Source: Blautia sp. Marseille-P3201T | GTDB lineage: Bacteria > Bacillota > Clostridia > Lachnospirales > Lachnospiraceae | Length of the DNA stretch: 64,000 nucleotides | Direction of reading: 5' to 3' | Assembly (NCBI RefSeq): GCF_900120295.1 | Contig: NZ_LT635470.1 | Span: 558,001 to 622,000, forward strand | Shown here: positions 37,168-46,491 of the stretch, piece by piece | How the letters are laid out: each line of letters opens with the position of its first letter | How positions within the stretch are numbered: position 1 is the stretch's first letter | Translations under genes and position numbers: made by a program | The notes under the pieces: generated by a model | Seen by the model: only the letters and a program-made list of their open reading frames with translations | Databases searched by the model: none | Told to the model about the DNA's origin: nothing

Positions 37168-37888
37168 TCTTTTTTTCTTGTGACGTATCTTGTATTCTAA
37201 AGGTAGTCTGCTTCTTTTCCAGACAGTAATTTATGTATGATTTTATATATGGATCTGCCTCCTCTCGTTTAAAGTTAATTTCCTTTCGGAGTCTTATGAA
37301 GGAAGATAAAACGCTAATACAGCTTGCGCCTCCCACAGCAATAATTCCTTTTCTGGCATTTTTATCATCTGAACAAAATACATAAACTTGTTGCCCCAAT
37401 TTCATATTTAAAACTTGCAATAATACATAAGATTTTAATTCCCCAAGATTTTTTCCTGCTCCTATGGCATCACAATCTAATGTTAATGTTTTAAGAAATT
37501 CCTCTTTTCCTATACGCAAGCTATCTATTTCAGATACTTTTACAAAATTCTCTTCAAAATAGCCAGCCTTATAAGCATCACAGGCGTTCTTTAACATTTC
37601 AATATACATTGCTATGGCCAGTTCTCCATAAATAACTGTCAGCTCATCTAAAATCATTTTATCATCATAAAGGTTTATGCTCTTATTTTCAACCTTGTCC
37701 TTAAACCCTGTCGGTGCTCCAGCAATATTATGACGCAAAAGTTCAACACTTATCTGCTCATGGCAATAAAAAATATAATCAGGCATTGCCATAATCTTAT
37801 CAATCAGCTTATTTTCATCATCCTTGCGTATTAGGTGCATTTTTGAAATAAAATCTGTATCAAGCAAGGCATACTTTTTCTTTGCCAT
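37160..37888 (-). CDS. PIN-like putative nuclease
   Basis: 242 residues. The N-terminus ALLDTDFISKMHLI and the distal CSDDKNARKGI place acidic residues as in PIN-fold ribonucleases, with further acidic residues in TLDCDAIGAGKNLGE. PIN proteins cleave RNA with metal ions and are often toxins. It is the third gene of a tight operon: XRE regulator, ImmA/IrrE peptidase (9 bp before), then this gene. The PIN assignment is by motif pattern, not clear similarity. Confidence 0.65.
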   Translation of the reverse strand: MAKKKYALLDTDFISKMHLIRKDDENKLIDKIMAMPDYIFYCHEQISVELLRHNIAGAPTGFKDKVENKSINLYDDKMILDELTVIYGELAIAMYIEMLKNACDAYKAGYFEENFVKVSEIDSLRIGKEEFLKTLTLDCDAIGAGKNLGELKSYVLLQVLNMKLGQQVYVFCSDDKNARKGIIAVGGASCISVLSSFIRLRKEINFKREEADPYIKSYINYCLEKKQTTFRIQDTSQEKKNV

Positions 37889-37897
37889 ACTTTCACC

Positions 37898-38719
37898 TTA
37901 TCTTTCTTTTTGAAATTCTTTTTCGATTTTTTCCAAATATGCCTTGTCTGAAGCTTCTCGGGTATCAACAAGCAATTCATGCTCCAAGTTAAAAGAGAAC
38001 TTTTCAAGTAAACTTCCATAATGAATTAAATCATTACTGTTTTTTTGCCATCTTTGAGCTTTTCCTGTTAATTGAATTCTGTCAGAAACATAACTTGAAT
38101 TGATTTTAAGCAGTTCTCTGGCTTTTGTTTCTTTAATCATTCCGTTTTCAATCAGACGCAAAATAACTGCTTTATACGGCAATGCAAAAATATCCATCAA
38201 AACAAGGACACCATCAACATTTAACTCTTCTTTGGAAAGCCCAAATATTTTAAATTGTTCCACTACACTTGCATCCGGCATAAGCAAAAGCCCTGCGAAT
38301 GCGTTAGCCTCCAAATCCTCCTGAGTTGCTGCTTCTTCATTAAATGTTCTCGCATCCAAGAGCGAGCCTCCGGTAATTGTATTTGTATTGATGTCCTCTG
38401 CGTAGCAATGAATATGATAAAGTTCATGTGCCATTGCAAAAATCTGCTTGCATATAGGTAATTCCGTATTCACGCAAAGAAAAATAGTTCCTTTTTTTAT
38501 AAATGTAAAAGCCCAAAGTTCCTCATCTTTAAATGGATATCTAAGAACCTCCAAAGGCAACTCTCTTTTTCTGGCATAATTAGGAACAATCCCAAATATA
38601 CTATCTCTTATAATCGTATTTCCACAATAATTAACAGCAAATGCTTTAGATAACTCATTCATGTGCTCAAATCGTATATTCTGTTTTTTATATAAGCTTT
38701 CGCTAATAATATCTCCCAT
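37898..38719 (-). CDS. ImmA/IrrE-type zinc metallopeptidase
   Basis: 273 residues. The zinc site is the HExxH in FAMAHELYHIHCY, with a downstream acidic helix (NEEAATQEDLEANAFAGLLL) that provides the third ligand, as in ImmA/IrrE (DUF955) proteins. Family members cleave XRE-type repressors to release stress or mobile-element genes. Its start overlaps the stop of the XRE gene by one base (TAATG), a classic coupled pair. Confidence 0.88.
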   Translation of the reverse strand: MGDIISESLYKKQNIRFEHMNELSKAFAVNYCGNTIIRDSIFGIVPNYARKRELPLEVLRYPFKDEELWAFTFIKKGTIFLCVNTELPICKQIFAMAHELYHIHCYAEDINTNTITGGSLLDARTFNEEAATQEDLEANAFAGLLLMPDASVVEQFKIFGLSKEELNVDGVLVLMDIFALPYKAVILRLIENGMIKETKARELLKINSSYVSDRIQLTGKAQRWQKNSNDLIHYGSLLEKFSFNLEHELLVDTREASDKAYLEKIEKEFQKER

Positions 38720-39093
38720 TAAAAATCATACCCCTCCATCATTGCCATACCATTCTCTTTCACTTTACTGTGAAATATAATCATATCTGAAAGTTTGTCT
38801 GCTATTTCTAAAGCATTCTTTGCTTGTTCAGAGTCCACTTTCCCCATAAATACATGTATAATATCTGTGTCAGGCATATTTTCCGGAATTTTCGTCAATT
38901 CTTCCATCCTTACGCCAAGAAAATCAGCTATTTGTTTCAACTCTATTGCATTAATCATACGTGCACCATTGAGCATTCTACTAACTGTTTGCTTGTTTGT
39001 CTCCAATGCTTCTGCAAGCTCTACTTGTTTTTTCTTCTGTTTTTTAAGAATTGTAAAGATGTTTCTGGCAATCATCATATTTATATCACTCAT
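38719..39093 (-). CDS. XRE-family helix-turn-helix regulator
   Basis: 124 residues from the ATG at 39093, chosen because GAGGAGG is 8 bases upstream; another ATG two codons earlier is too close. The HTH spans residues ~10-62 (KKQVELAEALETNKQTVSRM, LKQIADFLGVRMEELT). The C-terminal half is helical and may be the target of the adjacent peptidase. A palindrome overlaps its promoter, so autorepression is likely. Confidence 0.9.
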   Translation of the reverse strand: MSDINMMIARNIFTILKKQKKKQVELAEALETNKQTVSRMLNGARMINAIELKQIADFLGVRMEELTKIPENMPDTDIIHVFMGKVDSEQAKNALEIADKLSDMIIFHSKVKENGMAMMEGYDF

Positions 39094-39134
39094 CTGCATA
39101 CCTCCTCAATAAACAACTCTATTGCCTTAACCTT

Positions 39135-39175
39135 ATTATATGCCTGCATATTCAACCAGTCAACACTACGTTGAC
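39135..39175 (-). promoter_or_regulatory. Promoter with overlapping operator for the XRE-ImmA-PIN operon
   Basis: On the minus strand, TTGACT (39163-39158) and TATAAT (39140-39135) are separated by exactly 17 bases. A palindrome GTCAAC-actac-GTTGAC (39159-39175) covers the -35. The pairing of a near-consensus promoter and an operator suggests repression by the XRE protein. Confidence 0.75.
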
Positions 39176-39226
39176 TAATTCTCTTATTTTTATTTATATT
39201 ATACACTTTTTTGATACTTTAGATAC

Positions 39227-40144
39227 CTAATTTACGTCACTGATTTCTAATTTTTCATAAACAGAAAGCGCATCTAACACGTGATACGGCTCTGTATTAT
39301 GCGAGCCTTGTGCATGAGCAGTAATGAAAAAATACTTTTTTCCGTTTATTTCTGCTGCTGTGGCAAGACAAAGCCCTGCATTTGAGGTATAGCCCGTTTT
39401 TCCTCCTAAAATACAGCTATCTTTCACTCCTGCTTTTTGCAGCTCCTGTGATAAGGTACTGAAAAAAGTAAAGCCCTCCGGATGTTTGTTAGTCGCAGGC
39501 ACAGAATATGAAAATGCAGTAAAAATCTTAGAAAAGTCCTGATTTTTCATCGCATAACAAAGCAAGCGTGATAAATCCTCAACTGTTGTATAATGATTAT
39601 CATCATGTAGGCCGGTAGTATTTGTAAAATGTGTATTTTTCATTCCCAGTTTTTTTGCTTTCTTATTCATTTCTGATACAAATTCTTTTTCTGAACCGCA
39701 AGAACCTTCTGCCAAAGCGACACAACATTCTGCCCCTGACGGCAGCAGTGCCCCGTATAAAAGGTCTCTGTAAGTAACCTTTTCTCCCGGCAAAAAGCCT
39801 GCCATAGAAGCCTCCTGTGCATATAATTTAGGAAAGATTTCCTCTCTTAAAACAGTTCTTTCCCGTATATTATCCAGCTTTTCTATGGATAAAATCACCG
39901 TCATGATTTTTGTAAGTGAAGCCGGATAAATTTTCTTTTCTGAATTTTTTGAGGATAAAATTTGACCTTCTTCATCCACCAGTATCGCAGCCTCACTATA
40001 AAGCTCTCCTAAAGAAACTTCTTCCTTTCCCTTGCTGAAAACTTCCGATTTTTTATTTGGCAAAAGCAAGAAAACCAACACTGCTGCCAACAAAATTAAC
40101 CCTATTTTTCTTCTTCTCTTTCTTCTTTGTTTCCGTTTACTCAT
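39227..40144 (-). CDS. S11-family D-alanyl-D-alanine carboxypeptidase
   Basis: 305 residues with a very basic N-terminus and one membrane anchor (residues ~13-30). The active site is present: SxxK in YPASLTKIMTV and KTG in LGGKTGYTSNAG. The second motif reads SGA (LLPSGAECCVAL) rather than SGN. LGMKNTHFTNTTGLHDDNHY is a family stretch. It trims the stem peptide of peptidoglycan. Its ribosome binding site lies inside the 3' arm of a terminator-like hairpin directly upstream. Confidence 0.9.
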   Translation of the reverse strand: MSKRKQRRKRRRKIGLILLAAVLVFLLLPNKKSEVFSKGKEEVSLGELYSEAAILVDEEGQILSSKNSEKKIYPASLTKIMTVILSIEKLDNIRERTVLREEIFPKLYAQEASMAGFLPGEKVTYRDLLYGALLPSGAECCVALAEGSCGSEKEFVSEMNKKAKKLGMKNTHFTNTTGLHDDNHYTTVEDLSRLLCYAMKNQDFSKIFTAFSYSVPATNKHPEGFTFFSTLSQELQKAGVKDSCILGGKTGYTSNAGLCLATAAEINGKKYFFITAHAQGSHNTEPYHVLDALSVYEKLEISDVN

Positions 40145-40145
40145 A

Positions 40146-40215
40146 TAAAAAACACCCTTCTTTCTTTTGTACTTCTTATAAATCTACTGTACCAAAAAGA
40201 AAGAAAAGGTGTTTT
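40146..40215 (-). terminator. Terminator-like hairpin containing the ribosome binding site of the next gene
   Basis: Read on the minus strand, AAAACACC-TTTTCTTTC.. pairs with ..GAAAGAA-GGGTGTTTTTT across a ~16-base loop, giving a stem of over 20 bp with small bulges and ending in TTTTTT. It follows hicB by about 50 bases. The GAAGGG used by the carboxypeptidase start at 40144 is within the 3' arm. Confidence 0.7.
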
Positions 40216-40263
40216 AATATTCTGTTGTTAAAATCCTAAGATTTCCTTAAGATTATAAATCAC

Positions 40264-40662
40264 TTATCTTCCGATATTTAATTTATTCATTAAAGCTTCT
40301 TGAAGAACCTGAGAAAAGTTTATTCCCATTGCAGTTGCTTCTTCGTTTAACCATTGCGGTATGCTGAGTGTTTTTTTCACTGCTTTTGCATTGTGTTTTC
40401 GTAAATACTCCTGCATATCAAACTCTATTACTACAAAAATACCTTCCTCGTTTTGAATTTTATCTATTTCGGAGGGCATAGGAATTTCCTCTTTCTCCTC
40501 TTTTCGGTTCACCAACGCAAGTCCCAGAGCCTCTACTGCCATTTCATAAGCCTGTTTCATATCATCTCCTTCTGTAAAACATTCCGGTAAATCAGGAAAT
40601 GAAATCCAAAAACCACCTTCTTCTGCTTTATGAAAAATAGCCGGATAAAATAATTTTTCCAT
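40264..40662 (-). CDS. hicB: HicB-type antitoxin
   Basis: 132 residues from the ATG at 40662 with GGAGG 8 bases upstream. The N-terminal partially degraded RNase H fold is recognisable (YPAIFHKAEEGGFWISFPDL, PECFTEGDDMKQAYEMAVEA). The C-terminal NAKAVKKTLSIPQWLNEEA followed by a short helix resembles a DNA-binding (ribbon-helix-helix type) end. HicB neutralises HicA and represses the operon. It lies 33 bp downstream of hicA. Confidence 0.9.
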   Translation of the reverse strand: MEKLFYPAIFHKAEEGGFWISFPDLPECFTEGDDMKQAYEMAVEALGLALVNRKEEKEEIPMPSEIDKIQNEEGIFVVIEFDMQEYLRKHNAKAVKKTLSIPQWLNEEATAMGINFSQVLQEALMNKLNIGR

Positions 40663-40695
40663 ACATAATACCTCCATTTGTTTCAGGCGCAGGGC

Positions 40696-40884
40696 TCATT
40701 TCAGCCCTGCTTGTTTTAGTATTGCCTGCTCTAAGCCCTTTTTCAAAGACTTAGAGTGATAAGGAACAATAACTGTTTTGCCGCTATCACGGTTCTTCAT
40801 TGTAATATGAGAGCCATTCTGTCTAATTTCCTCAAACCCGTTCTTTTTGAGATATTTTATCATCTCTTTCGGTGTCATTGGCAT
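40696..40884 (-). CDS. hicA: HicA-type mRNA interferase toxin
   Basis: 62 residues, the typical size. KEMIKYLKKNGFEEIRQNGS followed by HITMKNRDSGKTVIVPYHS matches HicA; the His of GSH is the catalytic residue of the double-stranded-RNA-binding-like fold. HicA cleaves mRNA. AAAGGAG precedes the start. The toxin gene comes first, the usual hicAB order. Confidence 0.92.
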   Translation of the reverse strand: MPMTPKEMIKYLKKNGFEEIRQNGSHITMKNRDSGKTVIVPYHSKSLKKGLEQAILKQAGLK

Positions 40885-40915
40885 TTTATGTATCTCCTTT
40901 CCTTATCATACAAAG

Positions 40916-40944
40916 ATGATAGCACGTAATATTACGTATGTCAA
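40916..40944 (-). promoter_or_regulatory. hicAB promoter with palindrome in the spacer
   Basis: Minus-strand TTGACA (40944-40939) and TATCAT (40921-40916) with a 17-base spacer that contains the perfect 14-bp palindrome ACGTAATATTACGT (40924-40937). HicB-type autorepression at this site is likely. Confidence 0.8.
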
Positions 40945-40953
40945 TCATATGTC

Positions 40954-41484
40954 CTAATCTTCTTTTTGTTCTAAAATACTCTCACACATAATTAAAATAT
41001 TCTTGTATCTCTTACTCAAAAAATACTCTGCTACTGATATAAACCATAAAACAAATGGAATAATTGCTATTATAGCATACTGTACTATATCATCATAAAA
41101 CATTTGTCCAGCATTTTCTATATCTTCCTGTGGAAGGCTTACATGCAAATCTGCAACTATACCAAATACGGAAATAGAAGCACTTAAAATACCTGTAAAT
41201 ATAGCTATTGCTGGAACAACTTCGCTCCAAATATTTCTACTTGGAATTTTCTTTTTACATAAAGCTTTCATAGTTATTAGTTCACATTTAGACCATGACA
41301 TCAATTCTTTTTCCATTTTTAGGTATTCAAAGTCAAGAAATAGCCACCAGCTCTTTCTTTTAATTCTTTTCCATTTATTCCAATCAAAAAAAATTAATTC
41401 TTTATTCTGTAATTCCCATTCTACTTTATTCTGATACAAAACAACTATTACCATTATCACAAATATTACGATTACCATATCCAT
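40954..41484 (-). CDS. Hypothetical membrane protein
   Basis: 176 residues with an N-terminal helix (MVIVIFVIMVIVVLYQ), a Trp/Lys-rich soluble part (residues ~20-85), and two more helices (AIAIFTGILSASISVFGIVA; YAIIAIIPFVLWFISVAEYF) with an acidic loop between them. No family recognised. It lies directly upstream of hicA on the same strand, but hicA has its own promoter in the gap. Confidence 0.6.
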   Translation of the reverse strand: MDMVIVIFVIMVIVVLYQNKVEWELQNKELIFFDWNKWKRIKRKSWWLFLDFEYLKMEKELMSWSKCELITMKALCKKKIPSRNIWSEVVPAIAIFTGILSASISVFGIVADLHVSLPQEDIENAGQMFYDDIVQYAIIAIIPFVLWFISVAEYFLSKRYKNILIMCESILEQKED

Positions 41485-41563
41485 TTCTATTTTTCTGTAC
41501 CTTATAAAATTTACTCCATTCTAAACAGTTTTCCTTTTGTTAATACGTATTATATTCGTTTCA

Positions 41564-42763
41564 TTACTTTTCCGAAAGTACAATCTGAAAAATCGTCTCC
41601 TCCTGCTCACTTATAGCAGAAATACTCCCGCCATGAAGCTCCACAATCTCTTTTGCAATAGCAAGTCCAAGACCTGCACCTGCGCTATCCGAGCTGCGTG
41701 CCTCATCAATTCGGAAAAATTTCTGAAATACTCTGGAAAGCTTTTCCTTTGGAATTGTTTTTCCTTTATTTCGGAAGAACAGGCACACCCCATCTGAAGA
41801 TTTCTGTCCTTCAATCGTAATAACAGAAGACGGATAACTGTAAGAAACAGCATTTCGAATAATATTATTAAACACTCTGGCAAGCTTATCTGCGTCACCG
41901 TAAACCTGTAAGTCTTCCGGCACTTTCAATTCTATTGAATTACCCTTCTGCGCCAGAACAGGATAAAATTCTTCTTTCATCTGTATAAGCATATAATATA
42001 AATCAATATTCTCTTTTTCCAGCGTAATATTCTGTAAATTGTAACGGGTAATTTCAAAAAATTCCTGAATAAGACTGTCTAAACGCTCTGCCTTTTTTCT
42101 GGCTATATGAGTATATTTTTCGCGTTGAGCAAGGGGCATATCCGGTGCATCTTCCAGTAAATTCAGATACCCCATAACCGATGTAAGCGGTGTCTTCAAA
42201 TCATGTGCCAGATAAGTAATTAAGTCGTTCTTCTTTTGAGTTTCCATTTTCAAATACTGTTCTTTTCTTTCCATATCTGCTTTTATCTGAACTAGCTGTG
42301 TACTTATTTCTGAAAATTCCTGAGGGAAAATTTCCGATACATCACATTCTTTTTTCATGTAGTCATGTATCATTTCCGCTGTTTTGGAAATCAATTTTTT
42401 CTGTTGTTTTTTCAAGGAAAAATGCAAAATAATATATACAGAGCTTCCAATTATGCCAGCTAAAAAAACAAGAGAAAAAATAGCCACTGCCTTTAATGCT
42501 TGCCAATTCACACGTTCATAAATATATTGCGTATTTTGTTTTTCGTCATACCATCCGCTTTGTTCGTATGCGAAATTACTGCTAAACCAATCTAAAATCA
42601 TGCCGTTAAAAACCGTATCAAATAGATAGTAAACTCCGTAAATTCCCAAAAGGAACAACAAAATCAAAAGAATAATTTTCACAATTTTACAAATATTTTT
42701 CTTCTCATTTTTCAATTTTATAGCCACACCCCCACACTGTTTTAATATACTTTGGATTTTCAA
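41564..42763 (-). CDS. Two-component sensor histidine kinase
   Basis: Up to 399 residues. Two membrane helices (about 28-50 and 93-113) flank a short extracytoplasmic loop. The HisKA dimerisation box holds the phospho-His in LAHDLKTPLTSVMGY, and the ATPase domain has NIIRNAVSY (N box), EKLSRVFQKFFR (F box) and SAGAGLGLAIAKEI (G box). VanS-like architecture. The start is uncertain: TTG at 42763 with GGAGG 6 bases upstream, or TTG at 42715; both overlap the end of the regulator gene. Confidence 0.88.
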   Translation of the reverse strand: MKIQSILKQCGGVAIKLKNEKKNICKIVKIILLILLFLLGIYGVYYLFDTVFNGMILDWFSSNFAYEQSGWYDEKQNTQYIYERVNWQALKAVAIFSLVFLAGIIGSSVYIILHFSLKKQQKKLISKTAEMIHDYMKKECDVSEIFPQEFSEISTQLVQIKADMERKEQYLKMETQKKNDLITYLAHDLKTPLTSVMGYLNLLEDAPDMPLAQREKYTHIARKKAERLDSLIQEFFEITRYNLQNITLEKENIDLYYMLIQMKEEFYPVLAQKGNSIELKVPEDLQVYGDADKLARVFNNIIRNAVSYSYPSSVITIEGQKSSDGVCLFFRNKGKTIPKEKLSRVFQKFFRIDEARSSDSAGAGLGLAIAKEIVELHGGSISAISEQEETIFQIVLSEK

Positions 42764-43400
42764 AAGAGTCCTCCATTTTTTCTCTTAAGTGACGAATGTG
42801 TACAGTGATGGTATTATTGCTTTTGCTGTAATATTCATCTTTCCAAATCTGATGAAACAGCTCCTCCGCACTAACTACATTGCCTTTTTGTTCGCATAAA
42901 ATAGCTAAAATAGAAAACTCCGTGGGCGTAAGAGACAATAAACGTTCATTTAAAAAACATTCATGCGTTTTTTTGTTCAAAACCAATCCTTTATGCTCTA
43001 AAATCTCCTCTGCTTTCACTGTTCCCATATTATAGCGCTTATATCTGCGCAGCTGCGCCTTTACTCTTGCCACCACTTCAAGGGGCTGAAAAGGCTTTGT
43101 AATATAATCATCCGCTCCTAAAGTTAAGCCTTGAATTTTATCAATTTCCGCCCCTTTTGCCGTCAGCATAATAATAGGATAATTATATCGTTCACGTATT
43201 CTTTTGCATAACTCTAAACCTGAAATTTTGGGCATCATAATATCCAAAAGAGCCAAATCCAGCTCTTCCTTCTCCATAAAATTCCACGCTTCTTCTGCAT
43301 CGTAAAATTTATATACGAGAAAATCCTCATTTTGCAAATATAACTCGACTAAATCTGCGATTTCTGTTTCATCATCTACAATTAATATTTTTTCTTTCAT
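42705..43400 (-). CDS. OmpR/PhoB-type response regulator
   Basis: 231 residues from the ATG at 43400 (GGGAGG 7 bases upstream). Receiver domain with acidic pocket VDDE, phospho-Asp in LALLDIMMPKISG and Lys in ITKPFQP; C-terminal winged helix with LTPTEFSILAILCEQKGNVV and IRHLREKMED. Paired with the kinase that overlaps its 3' end. The target is not evident: no transporter or resistance gene lies next to it. Confidence 0.93.
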   Translation of the reverse strand: MKEKILIVDDETEIADLVELYLQNEDFLVYKFYDAEEAWNFMEKEELDLALLDIMMPKISGLELCKRIRERYNYPIIMLTAKGAEIDKIQGLTLGADDYITKPFQPLEVVARVKAQLRRYKRYNMGTVKAEEILEHKGLVLNKKTHECFLNERLLSLTPTEFSILAILCEQKGNVVSAEELFHQIWKDEYYSKSNNTITVHIRHLREKMEDSFENPKYIKTVWGCGYKIEK

Positions 43401-43538
43401 ATCTGCCTCCCAGCACATTATAACAGAAAAAGCAAAAATGGAGCAATGCTTTTTCCACTTCTGCTTTTTAAATTTACATAATATTTTTATTGCAAACTCA
43501 AAATGAAGTATTTATCATTTAAGGATAAACTTTTGCTA

Positions 43539-43567
43539 TTGGCTATAAAAAACAATTCTGTTATAAT
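43539..43567 (+). promoter_or_regulatory. Promoter of the interrupted DUF3791-type gene
   Basis: TTGGCT (43539-43544), 17-base spacer, TATAAT (43562-43567), 27 bases before the ATG at 43595, which has GGAGGGG just upstream. Confidence 0.65.
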
Positions 43568-43594
43568 AAAATTATTAGAATGGAGGGGTAAAAA

Positions 43595-43745
43595 ATGAGC
43601 ATACAATCAGATGTAGAGTCTTTATCTATTCAAGCTTTAGAAAATTATGCAAAAATACACAATCTATCAGAAAATGACGCAGTAGATTTGTTTTACAAAT
43701 ATCAAATCTTTGAAAAAATTCTTTTACAGTATGAAATGTTGCATC
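43595..43745 (+). pseudogene. 5' part of a DUF3791-DUF3990-like gene interrupted by IS66
   Basis: Encodes 50 native residues (LENYAKIHNLSENDAVDLFY, then KYQIFEKILLQYEMLH) before the reading frame runs into the IS66 end at 43746. This matches DUF3791-type proteins. Joining base 43745 to 46500 (one target copy removed) restores an uninterrupted 231-codon frame across the junction (ATG TTG CAT CAG CTT GAT). The native protein would thus have an N-terminal DUF3791 part and the C-terminal part described at 46500-47044. Promoter and ribosome binding site are intact. Confidence 0.8.
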
Positions 43746-46491
43746 GTAAGCGCAAAATAATTCGACGGATTGTGTTGCCCTAAAAATGAATCCATAATAA
43801 TCATTAGAAAATGCAAGCATTTCACTTTATCTTCTCTTGCCAGAAATGATAGATGCGAGCATTTTACTCTATCCGATTTATGGAGGTGTGCTCATGAGAA
43901 GCAAAAGAATACCTGCCAAAGAACAATACCGTCTCATCATGGAATGCCGTCAAAGTGGATTGACAGATCATCAATGGTGTGTGGAACACGACATCAAACC
44001 GGGGACTTTTTACAACTGGGTAAAAAGGCTGCGTCAGAAAGGTTGTGTGGATTTGCCAGCGTCAACCGGACGCAGCTATCGTGCACCGGAAAGCCAGGAA
44101 GTTGTCAGAGTGGATTTTCATGATACTGACCCGCTCCCATATGAACAGCCATTCAATGTGATTCCGGTAGCTACGGAAAGAAATAACCTTTCCGTAGCAG
44201 AGCCAATGAAGCTGTCTGTAGGAAGCTTCCATCTAACAATACCAAATGGAACAGATCCTCAGCTTCTGGCTCAAACGCTCCGCATTGTGAAGGAGTTGGA
44301 ATGTTAGGGGATATCACAGCCGCCGATGAAATCTATATCGTAACAGGCAGAACGGATATGCGGAAATCCATTGACGGGCTGTGTGCTATTGTAGAAGAAC
44401 AACTCCATATGGATCCAAGGCGAAGCGCCCTGTATCTTTTCTGTGGAAAACGTTGTGACAGGATCAAAGCTTTGCTCTGGGAGTCTGACGGATTTGTGCT
44501 GCTGTATAAACGCATGGAAGTCCAGGGCAGGTTCCGCTGGCCCAGAAATCAGCTGGAAGTAAAGCAACTGACCTGGCAGCAATTCGACTGGCTCATGTCC
44601 GGTCTTGAAATCGAACAGCCAAAGGCATTCAAACCTACGCAATGATCGTGTAAAAACTCTATGCCAACCAACAAAAATGGAGAGCTTTCTACACCCTGTA
44701 TCATGTCTGCAATCCCTTGTAAATACTGGATTTTCTGCTTCTTTTTCATTGCTTTTTATGGTATAATAAGAGCAATGAAAAAGGAGCAGAAGACATATGG
44801 CCGATAATTCAAAAGATTCAAAAATCCTTGCGTACAAGGACATGATCAACCAACTGAATAAGACGATTTCCGCACAGACAGAACTGATCCAGTCTTTACA
44901 AAAAACATTGGAAGCAGACCGTCTGGAAAAAGAAAACCTTCGTCAGCAGATTGAATATCTCACGAAGAAACTCTTTGGTACTTCCAGTGAAAAACGGAAA
45001 GATATCGATGGTCAGCTGAATCTTTTTGATGAAGCCGAGCAGGAGGCAGATCCGACATGGAAACAGGAACTTCCTGATGACATCACTGTTCCGGAACATA
45101 AGCGAAAAGCACGACGGACACATGCAGATCTCTTTAAAAATGTCCCTTCCTGCGACGAGATCATTTCTCTTCCGGAGGAGGAGCGAAACTGTCCAACCTG
45201 CGGAACACAGATGGAATGTATTGGGAAAGAATTCGTCCGCCATGAATTCCGGTTTACCCCTGCCAAAGGGAAAGTAGTAAATATCTATCGTGAAACCTAT
45301 AAATGCCCGGAGTGTGCCATATCAGAGGAACACCCGGATGATCAGACATTTGTCAAAGCGCCTGTTCAGGAACCATTGATCCCAGAAAGTTATGCATCGG
45401 AATCCGTTGTAGGATGGGCAATGCACCAGAAGTACCAGAATGGTCTGCCATTAAACCGGCAGGAATCGGAATGGAAGCAGCTGGGTGTCCCATTAAGCCG
45501 GGCTACGCTTGCTAACTGGATCATTTACTGTGCCGAGAATTACCTCTGTCATGTTTATGATTATTTTCACCGTCAGTTACGGATGCGTAAATATCTGATG
45601 GCAGATGAAACCCGGGTTCAGGTACTGAATGAGCCGGAGCGCAATCCTGAAACAGATTCCTGGATGTGGCTCTTCCGCAGTGGAGAAGATGGACTTCCGC
45701 CGATCCTGCTCTATCATTACACAGAGACAAGGGCAAAGTTCCATGCAGCATCTTTCCTGCAGGGGTTCCGTGGATATCTGGAGACCGATGGATACCAGGG
45801 TTATAACGATCTGCCGGATATCAAACGCTGCTCTTGCTGGGCACATGTGAGACGTTATTTCACAGATGCCATACCGAAAGGGAAAGAGTATGATTACAGC
45901 CTTCCGGCAGTGCAGGGAGTACAATTCTGCTCCAAGCTGTTTGATTGTGAGCGGTACTCAAAAGCAAAAAATCATACTGCGGAGCAGAGAAAACAGTTCC
46001 GTCTTGAAAAGGAGAAGCCGATACTGGAGGCATTCTGGAATTGGCTGGATCAACAGCGTCCAAATAAGGGAACCCGTTTGGCGAAAGCGGTGAACTATGC
46101 CCAAAATCGGAAAGACACCCTGATGACCTATCTGGAAGACGGTCATTGCAGTTTATCCAATAATCTTAGCGAGAATGCAATCAGACCATTCACTGTTGGC
46201 CGGAAAAACTGGCTGTTCAGTGCCAGTCCGAAGGGAGCTGCCTCTAGCGCTATTGTGTATACAATGGTTGAGATGGCAAAAGCGAATGACCTGAATACCT
46301 ACAAATATCTGACATACCTCTTATCACAGCGGCCAGACGCTAAAATGTCAGATGAACAGCTGGAACAGCTTGCCCCATGGAGCGAGACTGCGAAAGCGAA
46401 CTGTCAAAACTAAACATAGAGTAAAACGCTTGCATCTATCATTTTGGTGCAAGCGTGATTCATGGGCAGCGTAGCAATATTTTGCGCTTAC
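43746..46491 (+). mobile_element. IS66-family insertion sequence, complete, with target duplication
   Basis: 2746 bp. The ends are inverted repeats beginning GTAAGCGCAAAATA (left) and, read inward from the right, GTAAGCGCAAAATATTGC. GTTGCATC is duplicated on both sides (43738-43745 and 46492-46499), the 8-bp duplication expected for IS66. It holds the three IS66 genes tnpA, tnpB and tnpC. Intact genes and perfect duplication indicate a recent insertion. Confidence 0.95.
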